A stretch of DNA of 64,000 nucleotides from G965227875 sp965227875 (GCA_965227875.1 OZ245783.1:1054001-1118000), one strand, 5' to 3'. Positions 50,802 through 58,700 are shown, counted from the first letter of the stretch. Notes: a model not told the origin generated them from the letters alone. Numbers and translations are program-made.

Positions 50802-51395
50802 ATGATGCGGTGGACACTTGCAGCTTTGGCCGTCGTTCTCGTCGCCGGGGTTGCCGCCCTCTATTTCATACTCGGACTGGACGGCGACGACAGCGACGAC
50901 AACGTCCTGCAGGCCTTGCGTGGTGAAAACGCCGGCCAGACCGCCACCTCGACGCCGGCAACCACGCCCGATCCCCCGCAAACCGGGGCCGAAGGAAACC
51001 AGGAGGCGGCGACCGGCGATCCCGGCAAGGGCGGGCTGGAACTGTGCAACAACACCCAGAGCCATATCGGCGTCGCCTTCGGCTACAAGGACAAGCAGGG
51101 CTGGGCCAGCGAAGGCTGGTGGAACGTCGATCCGGGCTCTTGCGAGACCCTTTTGACCGGCAAGCTGATCGCCCGTTTCTACTACATCTACGCCGTCGAC
51201 TACGACAATGGCGGCTACTGGGGCGGACCGGCGGAAATGTGCACCCAGGACAAGCTCTTCACCATTCGCGGGCTCCAGGACTGCGAGGGCCGCGGCTACC
51301 AGAAAGCCGGTTTCTTCGAGGTCGACACCGGTGAGCGGACGCACTGGACCGTGAACCTGTCGGGCCAGAAGACAGGCGAGAAGACCGTCCAGTGA
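50802..51395 (+). CDS. DUF1036 membrane-anchored protein
   Basis: 197 residues. An N-terminal membrane helix LAALAVVLVAGVAALYFILG is followed by a Thr/Pro-rich linker (TATSTPATTPDPPQTG) and a DUF1036 domain: LELCNNTQSHIGVAFGYKDK, GWWNVDPGSCETLLTG, FYYIYAVDYDNGGYWGG and a late CTQDKLF/LQDCEGRG with paired cysteines. It should be periplasmic with disulfides. Its stop overlaps the GTG start of pyk by 4 bases, a pairing conserved in Rhizobiales whose logic is unknown. Confidence 0.88.
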   Translation: MMRWTLAALAVVLVAGVAALYFILGLDGDDSDDNVLQALRGENAGQTATSTPATTPDPPQTGAEGNQEAATGDPGKGGLELCNNTQSHIGVAFGYKDKQGWASEGWWNVDPGSCETLLTGKLIARFYYIYAVDYDNGGYWGGPAEMCTQDKLFTIRGLQDCEGRGYQKAGFFEVDTGERTHWTVNLSGQKTGEKTVQ

Positions 51396-52825
51396 AACGC
51401 AACCGGCGCGCCAAGATCGTAGCGACCCTGGGGCCAGCCAGTTCCACGCCCGATCGCATCGCGGCCCTGTTCGACGCCGGTGCCGATGTCTTCCGGATCA
51501 ACATGAGCCACACGCCTCATGACGCCGCCCGCGCGCTGCACGAGGCGATCCGCACCGTCGAAAAGGACCGCGGGCGCCCGATCGGCATCCTCGCCGACCT
51601 GCAGGGCCCCAAGCTGCGCATCGGCGCCTTCGAGGGCGGCGCCGTCACGCTCGAACCGGGCGCCACCTTCCGTCTCGACGGCGACGAGACGCCCGGCGGC
51701 GCCGGCCGCGTATACCTGCCCCACCCAGAGATCCTCGAAGCCGTCGAACCGGGCCACCGGATCCTGCTCGACGACGGCCGGATTCAGCTCACCGTCACCA
51801 CCGCACGGGCCGACGCCGTCGAGGCCCGGGTCGACTATGGCGGGGTGCTTTCGGACCGCAAGGGCGTCAGCCTGCCGGACACGGTGGTTCCGCTCTCGGC
51901 GATGACGGAAAAGGACAAGCAGGACCTCGCCTACATGCTTGACGTGGGGATCGACTGGGTCGGCCTGTCCTTCGTCCAGCGCCCCGACGATGTCGCCGAG
52001 GCCCGCAAGATCATCCAGGGCCGCGCCGCGGTCATGGTCAAGGTCGAGAAGCCTTCGGCCCTGCGCTGGCTCGACGAGATCATCGAACTGTCGGACGGTC
52101 TCATGGTCGCGCGCGGAGACCTCGGCGTGGAACTGCCGCTCGAACAGGTGCCCGGACGCCAGAAGCAGCTCACCCGCGCCGCCCGGCGCGCCGGCAAGCC
52201 CGTGGTGGTCGCCACGCAGATGCTGGAGTCCATGGTCCAGTCCCCCGTACCCACGCGGGCGGAAGTGTCCGACGTGGCCACCGCGGTGTTCGAGGGAGCG
52301 GACGCGATCATGCTATCGGCCGAGTCCGCCGTTGGCGACTACCCCGTCGAGGCGGTGGCGACCATGGACAGCATCGCCCACGAGGTCGAGAAGGACCCGC
52401 ACTATTCAGGCATCATCCACGCCCAGCGCAATGACCCGGAACCGACGAGCGCTGACGCCATCTCGGCCGCGGCCAGGACCGTCGCCGACACGCTCAACCT
52501 TTCCGCGATCGTGTGTTACACGTCGTCCGGCACCACGGGCTTGCGGGCGGCGCGCGAGCGGCCCGAACGCCCCATCATCGCGCTCACGCCGCGCCCGGAA
52601 ACCGGGCGGCGCCTCGCCATGGTCTGGGGGCTGCACTGCGTTCTCACCGACGACGCGCGTGACCTCGACGACATGGTCGACCGCGCCTGCCGCATCGCCT
52701 TTCGCGAGGGGATAGCCAGGCCCGGCCAGCGCATCATCATCTCCGCCGGCGTGCCGCTCGGCACGCCCGGGGCGACCAACATGCTCCGGATCGCCTATGT
52801 GGGCGAACAGGGCGACACGCTCTGA
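51392..52825 (+). CDS. pyk: Pyruvate kinase (second of two)
   Basis: 477 residues from GTG 51392. Motifs: RRAKIVATLGPASSTPDRIA, RINMSHTPHD, ILADLQGPKLRIG, VMVKVEKPSALRWLDEII, MVARGDLGVELPLEQVPGRQ (kept to 20) and TQMLESMVQSP. It resembles the paralogue at 34633 throughout but differs in the N-terminal sequence and in substrate-loop details such as NMSHTPHD versus NFSHGTHED. Coupled to DUF1036, this is the conserved rhizobial pyk copy. Confidence 0.95.
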   Translation: MKRNRRAKIVATLGPASSTPDRIAALFDAGADVFRINMSHTPHDAARALHEAIRTVEKDRGRPIGILADLQGPKLRIGAFEGGAVTLEPGATFRLDGDETPGGAGRVYLPHPEILEAVEPGHRILLDDGRIQLTVTTARADAVEARVDYGGVLSDRKGVSLPDTVVPLSAMTEKDKQDLAYMLDVGIDWVGLSFVQRPDDVAEARKIIQGRAAVMVKVEKPSALRWLDEIIELSDGLMVARGDLGVELPLEQVPGRQKQLTRAARRAGKPVVVATQMLESMVQSPVPTRAEVSDVATAVFEGADAIMLSAESAVGDYPVEAVATMDSIAHEVEKDPHYSGIIHAQRNDPEPTSADAISAAARTVADTLNLSAIVCYTSSGTTGLRAARERPERPIIALTPRPETGRRLAMVWGLHCVLTDDARDLDDMVDRACRIAFREGIARPGQRIIISAGVPLGTPGATNMLRIAYVGEQGDTL

Positions 52826-52846
52826 GGGAAAAGCGGCCGTCCGCGT

Positions 52847-53824
52847 TCACAGTCCCGCATGCCGGTCTACCGCGCCGGACGTGCCGGCCAGCCGGTCGAT
52901 CTCGCGCCGGATGACGTCGGGACGCACGTAATGCGGCATGTGCCCGACCCCGTCGAGCTCGATCAGGCGGGCGCCTTTCACCGCCGCGGCGAGCGCGCGC
53001 GAGTGGATGACCGGCGAAACGATCCAGTCGGCCGTTCCGGTCACGATCGTCAGCGGCACGTCGATCTCGCGATAGCGCGATGACTGGGCGGTCACGAAGC
53101 GATGCAGACCCGCGACGTCGCGGGCATTGGCCTGGAAGGAGTCCGGCCGGATGATGAGGGGAATCCCCGCGCTTTCGACGTAGTCTTCCGGCGGTTCCTG
53201 GGGATGGAAGACGCTGCCTGCGCCGGTCTCGATCGCCCGCTCCGCCACGGGCAACATGATCGTGTTGACGAAGGCGGTTCCCAGCAGCGGCTGGCTGGCC
53301 ACGGTGTAGTACCATTCGATGCCGCCCGGCCACGGGTGGGTTGCCGGCGCCAGCGCAAGCACGCCCTTGAGCCCGGCGGGCCTGTCCAGCGCATAGGCCA
53401 TGGCAAGCGCACCTGAAAGCGAATGGCCCACGAGCACGTGGCTGCCGAGGCCCAGTTCGCCGACCGCGCCGGCCAGAAGCCTCGCCTGCCGGTCGGGCGG
53501 AAACGTCTCTCCCGCGGGACGGCTGCTCCAGCCGTAACCCGGCCGGTCGAACAGGACGACCCGATACCCGTCCGCCAGGCTTGCGCCGAGCGACTGCTCG
53601 AGGTCGCGCAGGTTGCTGCTTGCGCCATGCACCGCGACGACCGTGGGCCGGTCGCCGTCCCCGGTACCGAGATCACGATAGTGCAGGCGCACGCCGTCGA
53701 CGGTGACGAAATTGCCCGACGCCGGAAAATCCCTGGAAATCTGGCCCGCGCGCCAGGACGTGTAGAGAGCCCCGGCCCCGGTGACGAGGATGACGGCAAA
53801 GACTGCTATGCTCAGCATGCGCAT
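52847..53824 (-). CDS. Alpha/beta hydrolase with N-terminal membrane anchor
   Basis: 325 residues. An N-terminal hydrophobic helix (LSIAVFAVILVTGAGALY) probably anchors it. Alpha/beta fold: VVAVHGASSNLRDLEQ, LFDRPGYGWSS, nucleophile Ser in VLVGHSLSGALAMAYA, Asp in VTGTADWIVSP and His in LDGVGHMPHYVRP. It resembles haloalkane/epoxide-hydrolase-like and lipase families without a clear subgroup. It is convergent with pyk, 21 bases away, and ends before a TPR protein on the same strand. Confidence 0.85.
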   Translation of the reverse strand: MRMLSIAVFAVILVTGAGALYTSWRAGQISRDFPASGNFVTVDGVRLHYRDLGTGDGDRPTVVAVHGASSNLRDLEQSLGASLADGYRVVLFDRPGYGWSSRPAGETFPPDRQARLLAGAVGELGLGSHVLVGHSLSGALAMAYALDRPAGLKGVLALAPATHPWPGGIEWYYTVASQPLLGTAFVNTIMLPVAERAIETGAGSVFHPQEPPEDYVESAGIPLIIRPDSFQANARDVAGLHRFVTAQSSRYREIDVPLTIVTGTADWIVSPVIHSRALAAAVKGARLIELDGVGHMPHYVRPDVIRREIDRLAGTSGAVDRHAGL

Positions 53825-53864
53825 GGGACCGGCTCCCCGGACGCGGCTTCAGGCAGGACTGCGT

Positions 53865-54521
53865 TCAGATCTTGCGGCCTTCCACCGACACCGTGAGCTC
53901 GTCGACGGCATCCTTCGCACCGTCCGTGAAGGGATTGTGCTTCAGCGCCTCGCGAAAGGCGAAGAGCGCGGCCTTGTCGTCGCCCAGGCTGCGCATGATC
54001 AGGCCAAGCCCGCTGAGCGCCCCGAAATGGCGCGGCTCGATCGCCAGCACCTTCTGGATGTCCGCGAGCGAGCTGTAGTAGTCGTCCTTGAGGTAGTGAA
54101 GCGTCGCCCTGCGGTTCCAGGCTTCCGCGTAGTCCGGTTCGATCTCGACCACTGCGTCGAGAATCTCCATGGCTAGTTCGTTGTTCTTCTCGTTGCTGGC
54201 CGACAGCGCCTGTTCCATCAGAAGGTCGACGGTCGCGCTACCGGAATGCAGCCAGGCCTTCCACAGGGCCTGCTCGATGGGTTTCGCAGCCTCCTCGTCC
54301 TCGGCCCTGGAGAGGCGCTCGTAAAGCGAATTGATGAAGCGCTTGTGCTGGCGCATGAGAGCCGCGGCGTCGGGCTTTCGGCCAAGCGGCGCGAGCGCCT
54401 TTTCGGGCGCCTGCTGGGAGGGGGCTGCCCCGTCGGGCGCACCGGTTCGGGCCAGTGCATGGGGTGCGGAAACAAGGGCCAGGGCGGAGGCCGCGAGAAG
54501 AAGCGAGGAGAAGCGTTTCAT
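53865..54521 (-). CDS. Secreted TPR-domain protein
   Basis: 218 residues from ATG 54521. Signal peptide FSSLLLAASALALVSAPHALA. After an Ala/Pro-rich linker come about three TPR units, including EAWNRRATLHYLKDDYYSSL and HFGALSGLGLIMRSLGDDKAALFAF (in part). This is the short TPR protein found beside rpmJ in many rhizobia. Periplasmic scaffold likely. Confidence 0.82.
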   Translation of the reverse strand: MKRFSSLLLAASALALVSAPHALARTGAPDGAAPSQQAPEKALAPLGRKPDAAALMRQHKRFINSLYERLSRAEDEEAAKPIEQALWKAWLHSGSATVDLLMEQALSASNEKNNELAMEILDAVVEIEPDYAEAWNRRATLHYLKDDYYSSLADIQKVLAIEPRHFGALSGLGLIMRSLGDDKAALFAFREALKHNPFTDGAKDAVDELTVSVEGRKI

Positions 54522-54583
54522 GACCCCAAGAATATGGGGCAAATCGCTGCGGCGTCAAACGGCGGATGATCAAATAAACGGGA

Positions 54584-54610
54584 AAAGCCGCGCTGCGAAA
54601 CAGCACGGCC
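54584..54610 (-). terminator. Intrinsic terminator downstream of rpmJ
   Basis: Minus strand GCCGTGCTG-TTTCG-CAGCGCGGC (one wobble) followed by TTTT. It lies 46 bases past the rpmJ stop and about 60 before the TPR gene start. A second, perfect GC hairpin just inside (GCCCGCAA-GCA-TTGCGGGC, near 54626-54644) has no T-tract. Confidence 0.6.
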
Positions 54611-54655
54611 CGAATTCCTGCCGGCGCCCGCAAGCATTGCGGGCACGCTGCGTTC

Positions 54656-54781
54656 TCAGCCCTGGCGGGCCTTGAAGCGGCGGTTGGTCTTGTTGATCAC
54701 GTAAAGCCGGCCACGGCGGCGAACCACGCGATTGTCGCGATGACGCCCGCGCAGCGACTTGAGCGAATTGCGGATTTTCAT
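54656..54781 (-). CDS. rpmJ: 50S ribosomal protein L36, zinc-free type
   Basis: 41 residues: MKIRNSLKSLRGRHRDNRVV, then RRRGRLYVINKTNRRFKARQG. The four zinc ligands of the usual L36 (Cys-x2-Cys ... Cys ... His) are replaced, so this is the C-minus paralogue form. It is about as basic as expected and has a good start (CAGGAAA upstream). With the Cys-less L31 at 16156 the two show the same zinc-free pattern. Confidence 0.93.
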   Translation of the reverse strand: MKIRNSLKSLRGRHRDNRVVRRRGRLYVINKTNRRFKARQG

Positions 54782-54849
54782 TTTCCTGAAACCTCTTGTA
54801 CACGGCACGTCAAGATGCCATGCCTCGAATTCGGCGCGAACATAATGTC

Positions 54850-55278
54850 ATGAGCCATGGACTGTCAACCGCCCTCACCCCGTCGAAGCCCCTCTTTTTT
54901 ACCGGTTTTCGCCGAATCCGCCCTCCCCGGACCCGTCGCGGCCCAACCTTGGACCTGATCCTGACCATATCCGGGCTCGTCGTCAGCGCCGCCCTCACGA
55001 TCTGGATGATCGTGCTCGAGAAAAAACCGCCTCCGCCCGGCGAACTGCGGCTCGTGCCCACCACGCCCTTCCTGTTCATCGGCGCCCTCGGCATCATCCT
55101 GGCCCTGGCCCATCTCGTCACGCTCCTGACCGGCACGCCGCATGTCGGCCGGTTCGGCCAGGGTCCTCCGGCCGCAATTCACCTGTCCGGAACACCCGCC
55201 GCCGGCCTGCCGGGGACCGTGCAAAAAGATGCGCCGTGCGGACCGAACTGTTCGCCCAACCGCAAGACCACCTGTTAG
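54850..55278 (+). CDS. Small two-helix membrane protein, unknown
   Basis: 142 residues from ATG 54850; a start further in, before LDLILTISGLVV, is possible. Two membrane helices: LILTISGLVVSAALTIWMIVL and FLFIGALGIILALAHLVTLL, joined by a short Lys/Pro loop (EKKPPPPGELR). HLVTLLTGTPHVGRFG is the recognisable tail that I recall from Rhizobiales hypothetical proteins. The last 45 residues are Pro/Cys-rich and look unconserved; a stop earlier in other strains would not surprise. Function unknown. Confidence 0.6.
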   Translation: MSHGLSTALTPSKPLFFTGFRRIRPPRTRRGPTLDLILTISGLVVSAALTIWMIVLEKKPPPPGELRLVPTTPFLFIGALGIILALAHLVTLLTGTPHVGRFGQGPPAAIHLSGTPAAGLPGTVQKDAPCGPNCSPNRKTTC

Positions 55279-55351
55279 AGTATCCGGGGCTGTCGGCATG
55301 GGTCGACATGTGCGCCGGACATTGCAGACGAACAACTGACTGTGGAGAGCC

Positions 55352-56203
55352 ATGCTGAACCCGATCGCCCTGGCGGCCGATGGAATGGGAGACTACCTCT
55401 CGAACACCTACCATCACTATTTCGGTGACCGGCAGTCCGAGTTCGCCAGCTATCTCGGCGGCGCGGCGCGCCTCGTCCTCGAGCGGCTCGGCAACTCCAA
55501 CGCCCTCTATCACGACGTCCACCACACGATGATGGTGACCATGTGCGGCCAGCAGATCATCCGCGGCCGCTTGCTGACCGATGCGCTGACGCCCGACGAC
55601 TGGCTGCATTTCACGCTCGCCCTGCTGGTGCACGACATCGGCTACGTGCGCGGCATCTGCAAGCAGGACACCGAAACGGAGTTCGTCATCAACGAGGACG
55701 GTGAACTGGTCTCTCCGCCCAGGGGAGCGTCAGACGCCTTCTTCACGCCCTATCACATCGACCGCGGCAAGATCTATGCGCGCGAGCGGTTCGCGAAGTC
55801 CAAGTTCGTCGACGAGGAACGCATCGCCAACCTGATCGAGATGACGCGCTTCCCGATCCCGCAGACCGCCATGCACCAGAGCACCGACAGCGAAGGCGCC
55901 CTGCTGCGGGCCGCCGACCTGATCGGCCAGATGGGCGATCCGTTCTATCACCGCAAGAGCAACGGACTGTACAGCGAGTTCGTCGAGACCGGCACCGCCG
56001 TCAAGCTGGGCTACAGCTGCCCGGCAGACCTGACCGACAAGTATCCCGAGTTCTTCTGGAGCCAGGTCGAGCCCTTCATCGGCCCGGCGCTGGAGTACCT
56101 GCGGCTGACCACCGAGGGCAAGGCGTGGATCGCCAACCTCTATGCCAACGTCTTCCAGGTCGAGCACGAAACCCACCATATCGGACCGTTTCCGGGCAAA
56201 TAG
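55352..56203 (+). CDS. HD-domain metal-dependent phosphohydrolase
   Basis: 283 residues. HD motif residues: NALYHDVHHTMMVTMCGQ (His, and HxxxV helix) and the paired LALLVHDIGYVRGIC (His-Asp), with IDRGKIYARERF and LLRAADLIGQMGDP (second Asp) later. This matches the HD hydrolases related to dGTPase/PDEase families found in alphaproteobacteria and cyanobacteria. Substrate is not predictable. It precedes a small secreted protein by 17 bases in the same direction. Confidence 0.83.
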   Translation: MLNPIALAADGMGDYLSNTYHHYFGDRQSEFASYLGGAARLVLERLGNSNALYHDVHHTMMVTMCGQQIIRGRLLTDALTPDDWLHFTLALLVHDIGYVRGICKQDTETEFVINEDGELVSPPRGASDAFFTPYHIDRGKIYARERFAKSKFVDEERIANLIEMTRFPIPQTAMHQSTDSEGALLRAADLIGQMGDPFYHRKSNGLYSEFVETGTAVKLGYSCPADLTDKYPEFFWSQVEPFIGPALEYLRLTTEGKAWIANLYANVFQVEHETHHIGPFPGK

Positions 56204-56220
56204 TAAGTCGGGACACAACA

Positions 56221-56817
56221 ATGGCGAGACTTCTTCCCGTAATGCTTCTCATGGTCGCCGTCATGCCGGCGCATGCGGGCGAACATGCTCATTCAACCCG
56301 GTCGAAATATGCCGGCCAGGACAACCGCACCATCAAAAGCCTCTCCGAAAACGACATCGCGGAACTTCGCCGCGGCGGCGGATGGGGTCTGGCGAAATCG
56401 GCCGAACTCAACGGTGTCCCCGGACCCGCACATCTGCTCGAACTGAAGGACCGGATCCCGCTGTCTCGGGAACAGGTCGCCGCGGTAAGAGCCGAGTTCA
56501 GAAAGATGAACGATGCCGCACGTATACAGGGTGAAGAGCTGATCCGGCGCGAGGCAGCCCTCGAACAGTTGTTCCGGGACGGGGCGGTGTCGGAAGAAGC
56601 CCTGAGCAAGTCCCTTGCCGCAATCGGCGAAGCGAGAACCCGGCTTCGGTTCATTCACCTGTCCGCCCATCTCGCCACACCGGCCATTCTCAGCGCGGCG
56701 CAGATCAAGCGCTACAACACCCTGCGCGGATACGCTTCGTCAAAGTCGAATGCCTGCGACGCGGCGCCCGAAGGCCACGACCCCGAGATGTGGCGCAAGC
56801 ACAACGGCTGCGACTGA
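56221..56817 (+). CDS. Secreted Spy/CpxP-like (LTxxQ-type) helical protein
   Basis: 198 residues, signal peptide LLPVMLLMVAVMPAHA. The mature part is a charged helical bundle: GGGWGLAKSAELNGVPGP, HLLELKDRIPLSREQVAAVR, a helix rich in Glu/Arg (NDAARIQGEELIRREAALEQ, in part), and LSAAQIKRYNTLRGY, which is LTxxQ-like. A His/Cys-containing tail (CDAAPEGHDPEMWRKHNGC) could bind a metal. It may be a periplasmic chaperone or metal-responsive Spy relative; this is a fold-level guess. Confidence 0.68.
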   Translation: MARLLPVMLLMVAVMPAHAGEHAHSTRSKYAGQDNRTIKSLSENDIAELRRGGGWGLAKSAELNGVPGPAHLLELKDRIPLSREQVAAVRAEFRKMNDAARIQGEELIRREAALEQLFRDGAVSEEALSKSLAAIGEARTRLRFIHLSAHLATPAILSAAQIKRYNTLRGYASSKSNACDAAPEGHDPEMWRKHNGCD

Positions 56818-56861
56818 CAGGGCAGCGCGCGTTTCATGTGATTCTTGAAAAAACTGGAAAA

Positions 56862-56936
56862 TGGTGGGCGTGACTGGGATTGAACCAGTGACCCCTACGA
56901 TGTCAACGTAGTGCTCTCCCGCTGAGCTACACGCCC
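56862..56936 (-). tRNA. tRNA-Val (GAC)
   Basis: 75 nt with encoded CCA. Acceptor GGGCGTG/CACGCCC, D stem GCTC/GAGC, anticodon stem CTACG/CGTAG with loop TTGACAT (anticodon GAC), T arm CACTGGTTCAATCCCAGTC (TTC loop). The 3' flank on the minus strand is T-rich (TTTTCC, then TTTTTT), consistent with termination. It lies between the Spy-like gene and cpdR. Confidence 0.97.
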
Positions 56937-56970
56937 ATTTTCCGGTCGCCTGTGCGGCGCGGACTGCAGA

Positions 56971-56999
56971 CCTATATCGGGAATGGATTTGCGGTGCAA
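56971..56999 (-). promoter_or_regulatory. Promoter of tRNA-Val
   Basis: Minus strand TTGCAC (56999-56994) and TATAGG (56976-56971) are exactly 17 bases apart, 35 bases before the mature tRNA. The -35 is half of an inverted repeat GGTGCAA-GCCTGCAT-TTGCACC (56993-57014). Confidence 0.62.
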
Positions 57000-57054
57000 G
57001 CCTGCATTTGCACCGATTTCACGCAATGCCCGCGGGCGATGCGAAACCTTCGGG

Positions 57055-57414
57055 TCAGGCCGCCATGAGGCGTTCGACTTCCTGGACGAGATCGCGCAGG
57101 TGGAACGGCTTGGACAGCACCTTGGCATCCTTGGGCGCCTCGTTGTCCGGATTGAGGGCAACGGCGGCGAAACCGGTGATGAACATGATCTTCATGCGCG
57201 GATCGAGTTCGGCCGCGCGGCGCGCCAGTTCGATACCGTCCATTTCCGGCATGACGATATCGGTCAGCAGCAGTTCGAAAGCCTCGTGTTTGACGCGTTC
57301 GTAGGCGCTCATGCCTTCGCCGAAGGAGATCACCTCGTGACCGGCGTTCTCGAGCGCCTTCACGAGAAATCGGCGCATGTCTTCATCGTCTTCGGCGAGC
57401 AGGATCTTTGCCAT
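57055..57414 (-). CDS. cpdR: CpdR, single-domain response regulator
   Basis: 119 residues. Receiver only: acidic AEDDEDMRRFLVKALENAGH, phosphoacceptor Asp52 (LLLTDIVMPEMDGIELARRA), Thr in IMFITGFAA and Lys in VLSKPFHLRDL. Unphosphorylated CpdR primes ClpXP to degrade PdeA, and with RcdA/PopA, CtrA; the CckA-ChpT relay phosphorylates it. The ALNPDNEAPKDAKVLSKPF stretch is typical of rhizobial CpdR1. It is divergent from an N-formylglutamate amidohydrolase-like gene, the usual CpdR neighbour. rcdA is also in the window. Confidence 0.9.
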   Translation of the reverse strand: MAKILLAEDDEDMRRFLVKALENAGHEVISFGEGMSAYERVKHEAFELLLTDIVMPEMDGIELARRAAELDPRMKIMFITGFAAVALNPDNEAPKDAKVLSKPFHLRDLVQEVERLMAA

Positions 57415-57612
57415 TCTTCATTCCGTCGATTGATGCGCCCCAAGCGCCCTCATCCCATTTATAACGTAAAGGTCCAGAGGTAAACACTGCGTGAAAACCG
57501 CCGCTGTGCAGCGGTTGACGCGGTCGCGGGCGTCCCCTTGAGATGGACAGCCGGCCCGCGCGGTGGCAGTCTTGGCGCCGCCCGTCACGCAACCGCAAAT
57601 CACCTGCCCGGA

Positions 57613-58512
57613 ATGAACAGCCCCGCCGCCCTCTTCGACCCGCCTTTCGAGATTCGCAGGCCGCCGGTCCACAGCGCGCCCCTGGTTTTCAACTCGCCCC
57701 ACAGCGGACGGATCTATCCGCGCTCCTTCCTGGAGACCTCCGCGCTCGACGCGCTCAGCCTGCGCAAGTCCGAGGATTGTTATGTCGAGCAGCTCTTCGA
57801 ATGCGCGGTCGCACTCGGGGCCCCGCTGATGCACGCGCATTTTCCCCGGGCCTATATCGATCTCAACCGCGAACCCTACGAACTCGACCAGCGCATGTTC
57901 TCCGACCGCCTGCCCGACTTCGTCAACACGCGCTCCATGCGCGCCGCCGGCGGACTCGGCACGGTCGCGCGCATCGTCGCGGAAACCTCGGAGATTTATC
58001 GGCGCAAGCTGCGTTTCGAGGAAGCGCACCAGCGCATCCGGCAACTCTACATGCCCTATCATGACCAGTTGCGGGAACTGCTGCGCGCCACCCTGATGCG
58101 GTTCGGCGCATTCGTCATGATCGACTGCCATTCCATGCCGTCGCTGCACGGCACACGTTCGCGCACGCTCTCGACCCCGCGCCGGCCGGATTTTGTCCTC
58201 GGCGACCGTTACGGCACGGCGTGCCTTTCGGCGGTGACGGACCTCGTCGAGGCCATTTTGCGCCGGCTGGGCTACACGGTCGCCCGAAACAAGCCCTACG
58301 CGGGCGGCTACATCACCCACGCCTACGGCAAGCCGGACTCCGGCGCCAACGTCCTGCAGATCGAGATCAACCGTGGCCTCTACATGAACGAGGACAACCT
58401 CGAGAAACACGACGGCTTCCGGAACCTGAGAAACGATCTTTCGACGCTGATCTCGGAAATGGCCGAGCAGGTGCCCGCCATCGTGGGTCCCTTTTCCGCC
58501 GCGGCGGAATAA
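57613..58512 (+). CDS. N-formylglutamate amidohydrolase-like protein (second of two)
   Basis: 299 residues from ATG 57613. FGase family: LVFNSPHSGRIYPRSFL, the zinc-site KSEDCYVEQLFE (Glu/Asp and His nearby), FPRAYIDLNREPYELDQ, IDCHSMPSLHG, FVLGDRYGTAC and YITHAYGKPDSGANVLQIEI (in part). Conserved as the divergent partner of cpdR in rhizobia. Substrate unproven; different loops from the paralogue at 49688. Confidence 0.87.
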   Translation: MNSPAALFDPPFEIRRPPVHSAPLVFNSPHSGRIYPRSFLETSALDALSLRKSEDCYVEQLFECAVALGAPLMHAHFPRAYIDLNREPYELDQRMFSDRLPDFVNTRSMRAAGGLGTVARIVAETSEIYRRKLRFEEAHQRIRQLYMPYHDQLRELLRATLMRFGAFVMIDCHSMPSLHGTRSRTLSTPRRPDFVLGDRYGTACLSAVTDLVEAILRRLGYTVARNKPYAGGYITHAYGKPDSGANVLQIEINRGLYMNEDNLEKHDGFRNLRNDLSTLISEMAEQVPAIVGPFSAAAE

Positions 58513-58527
58513 ACCCGCAGACTTCGC

Positions 58528-58561
58528 AAAAAAAGGGCCGTTCGCAATTAAGGAACGGCCC
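58528..58561 (-). terminator. Intrinsic terminator of the second candidate small RNA
   Basis: Minus strand GGGCCGTTC / GAACGGCCC (58553-58561 with 58535-58543) then TTTTTTT (58534-58528). It points away from the plus-strand gene ending at 58512, so it must serve a minus-strand transcript. Confidence 0.88.
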
Positions 58562-58622
58562 AAGTCTAGGGAGGAAACGCCCAGGAAGGGCGACAATTCT
58601 TCGGCAACGCCGTCGAACTGAT
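58528..58622 (-). ncRNA. Second candidate small regulatory RNA with CU-rich segments
   Basis: In the 435-base gap between the amidohydrolase-like gene and yceI, the minus strand shows a promoter (TTGAAA at 58657-58652, 17 bases, AATATT at 58634-58629), then an RNA of about 95 nt: a small CGGC-GTT-GCCG hairpin near 58602-58612, CGCCC-TTCCT-GGGCG (58578-58592), single-stranded TTTCCTCCCTAGACTTG, and the terminator. The CUCC motif beside a C/G hairpin then a terminator is the same plan as the RNA at 17364. A covariance search is needed to say whether both are alpha-r14/cuckoo type. Confidence 0.62.
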
Positions 58623-58628
58623 GAGACT

Positions 58629-58700
58629 AATATTGCACTGCAATGCGAAAGTTTCAAGACCAATTTCGCCATTTTGGCGGAATAGTTGACAACCGTTGTC
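58629..58700 (-). promoter_or_regulatory. Promoter of the second small RNA with three inverted repeats
   Basis: The spacer and flanks of the promoter hold ATTGCA-C-TGCAAT (58632-58644), CGCC-ATTTT-GGCG (58667-58679) and GACAAC-C-GTTGTC (58688-58700). The first spans the -10, the others lie upstream of the -35. Such clusters suggest regulator binding. A related CTGCAATGC occurs again at 58823. Confidence 0.5.
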
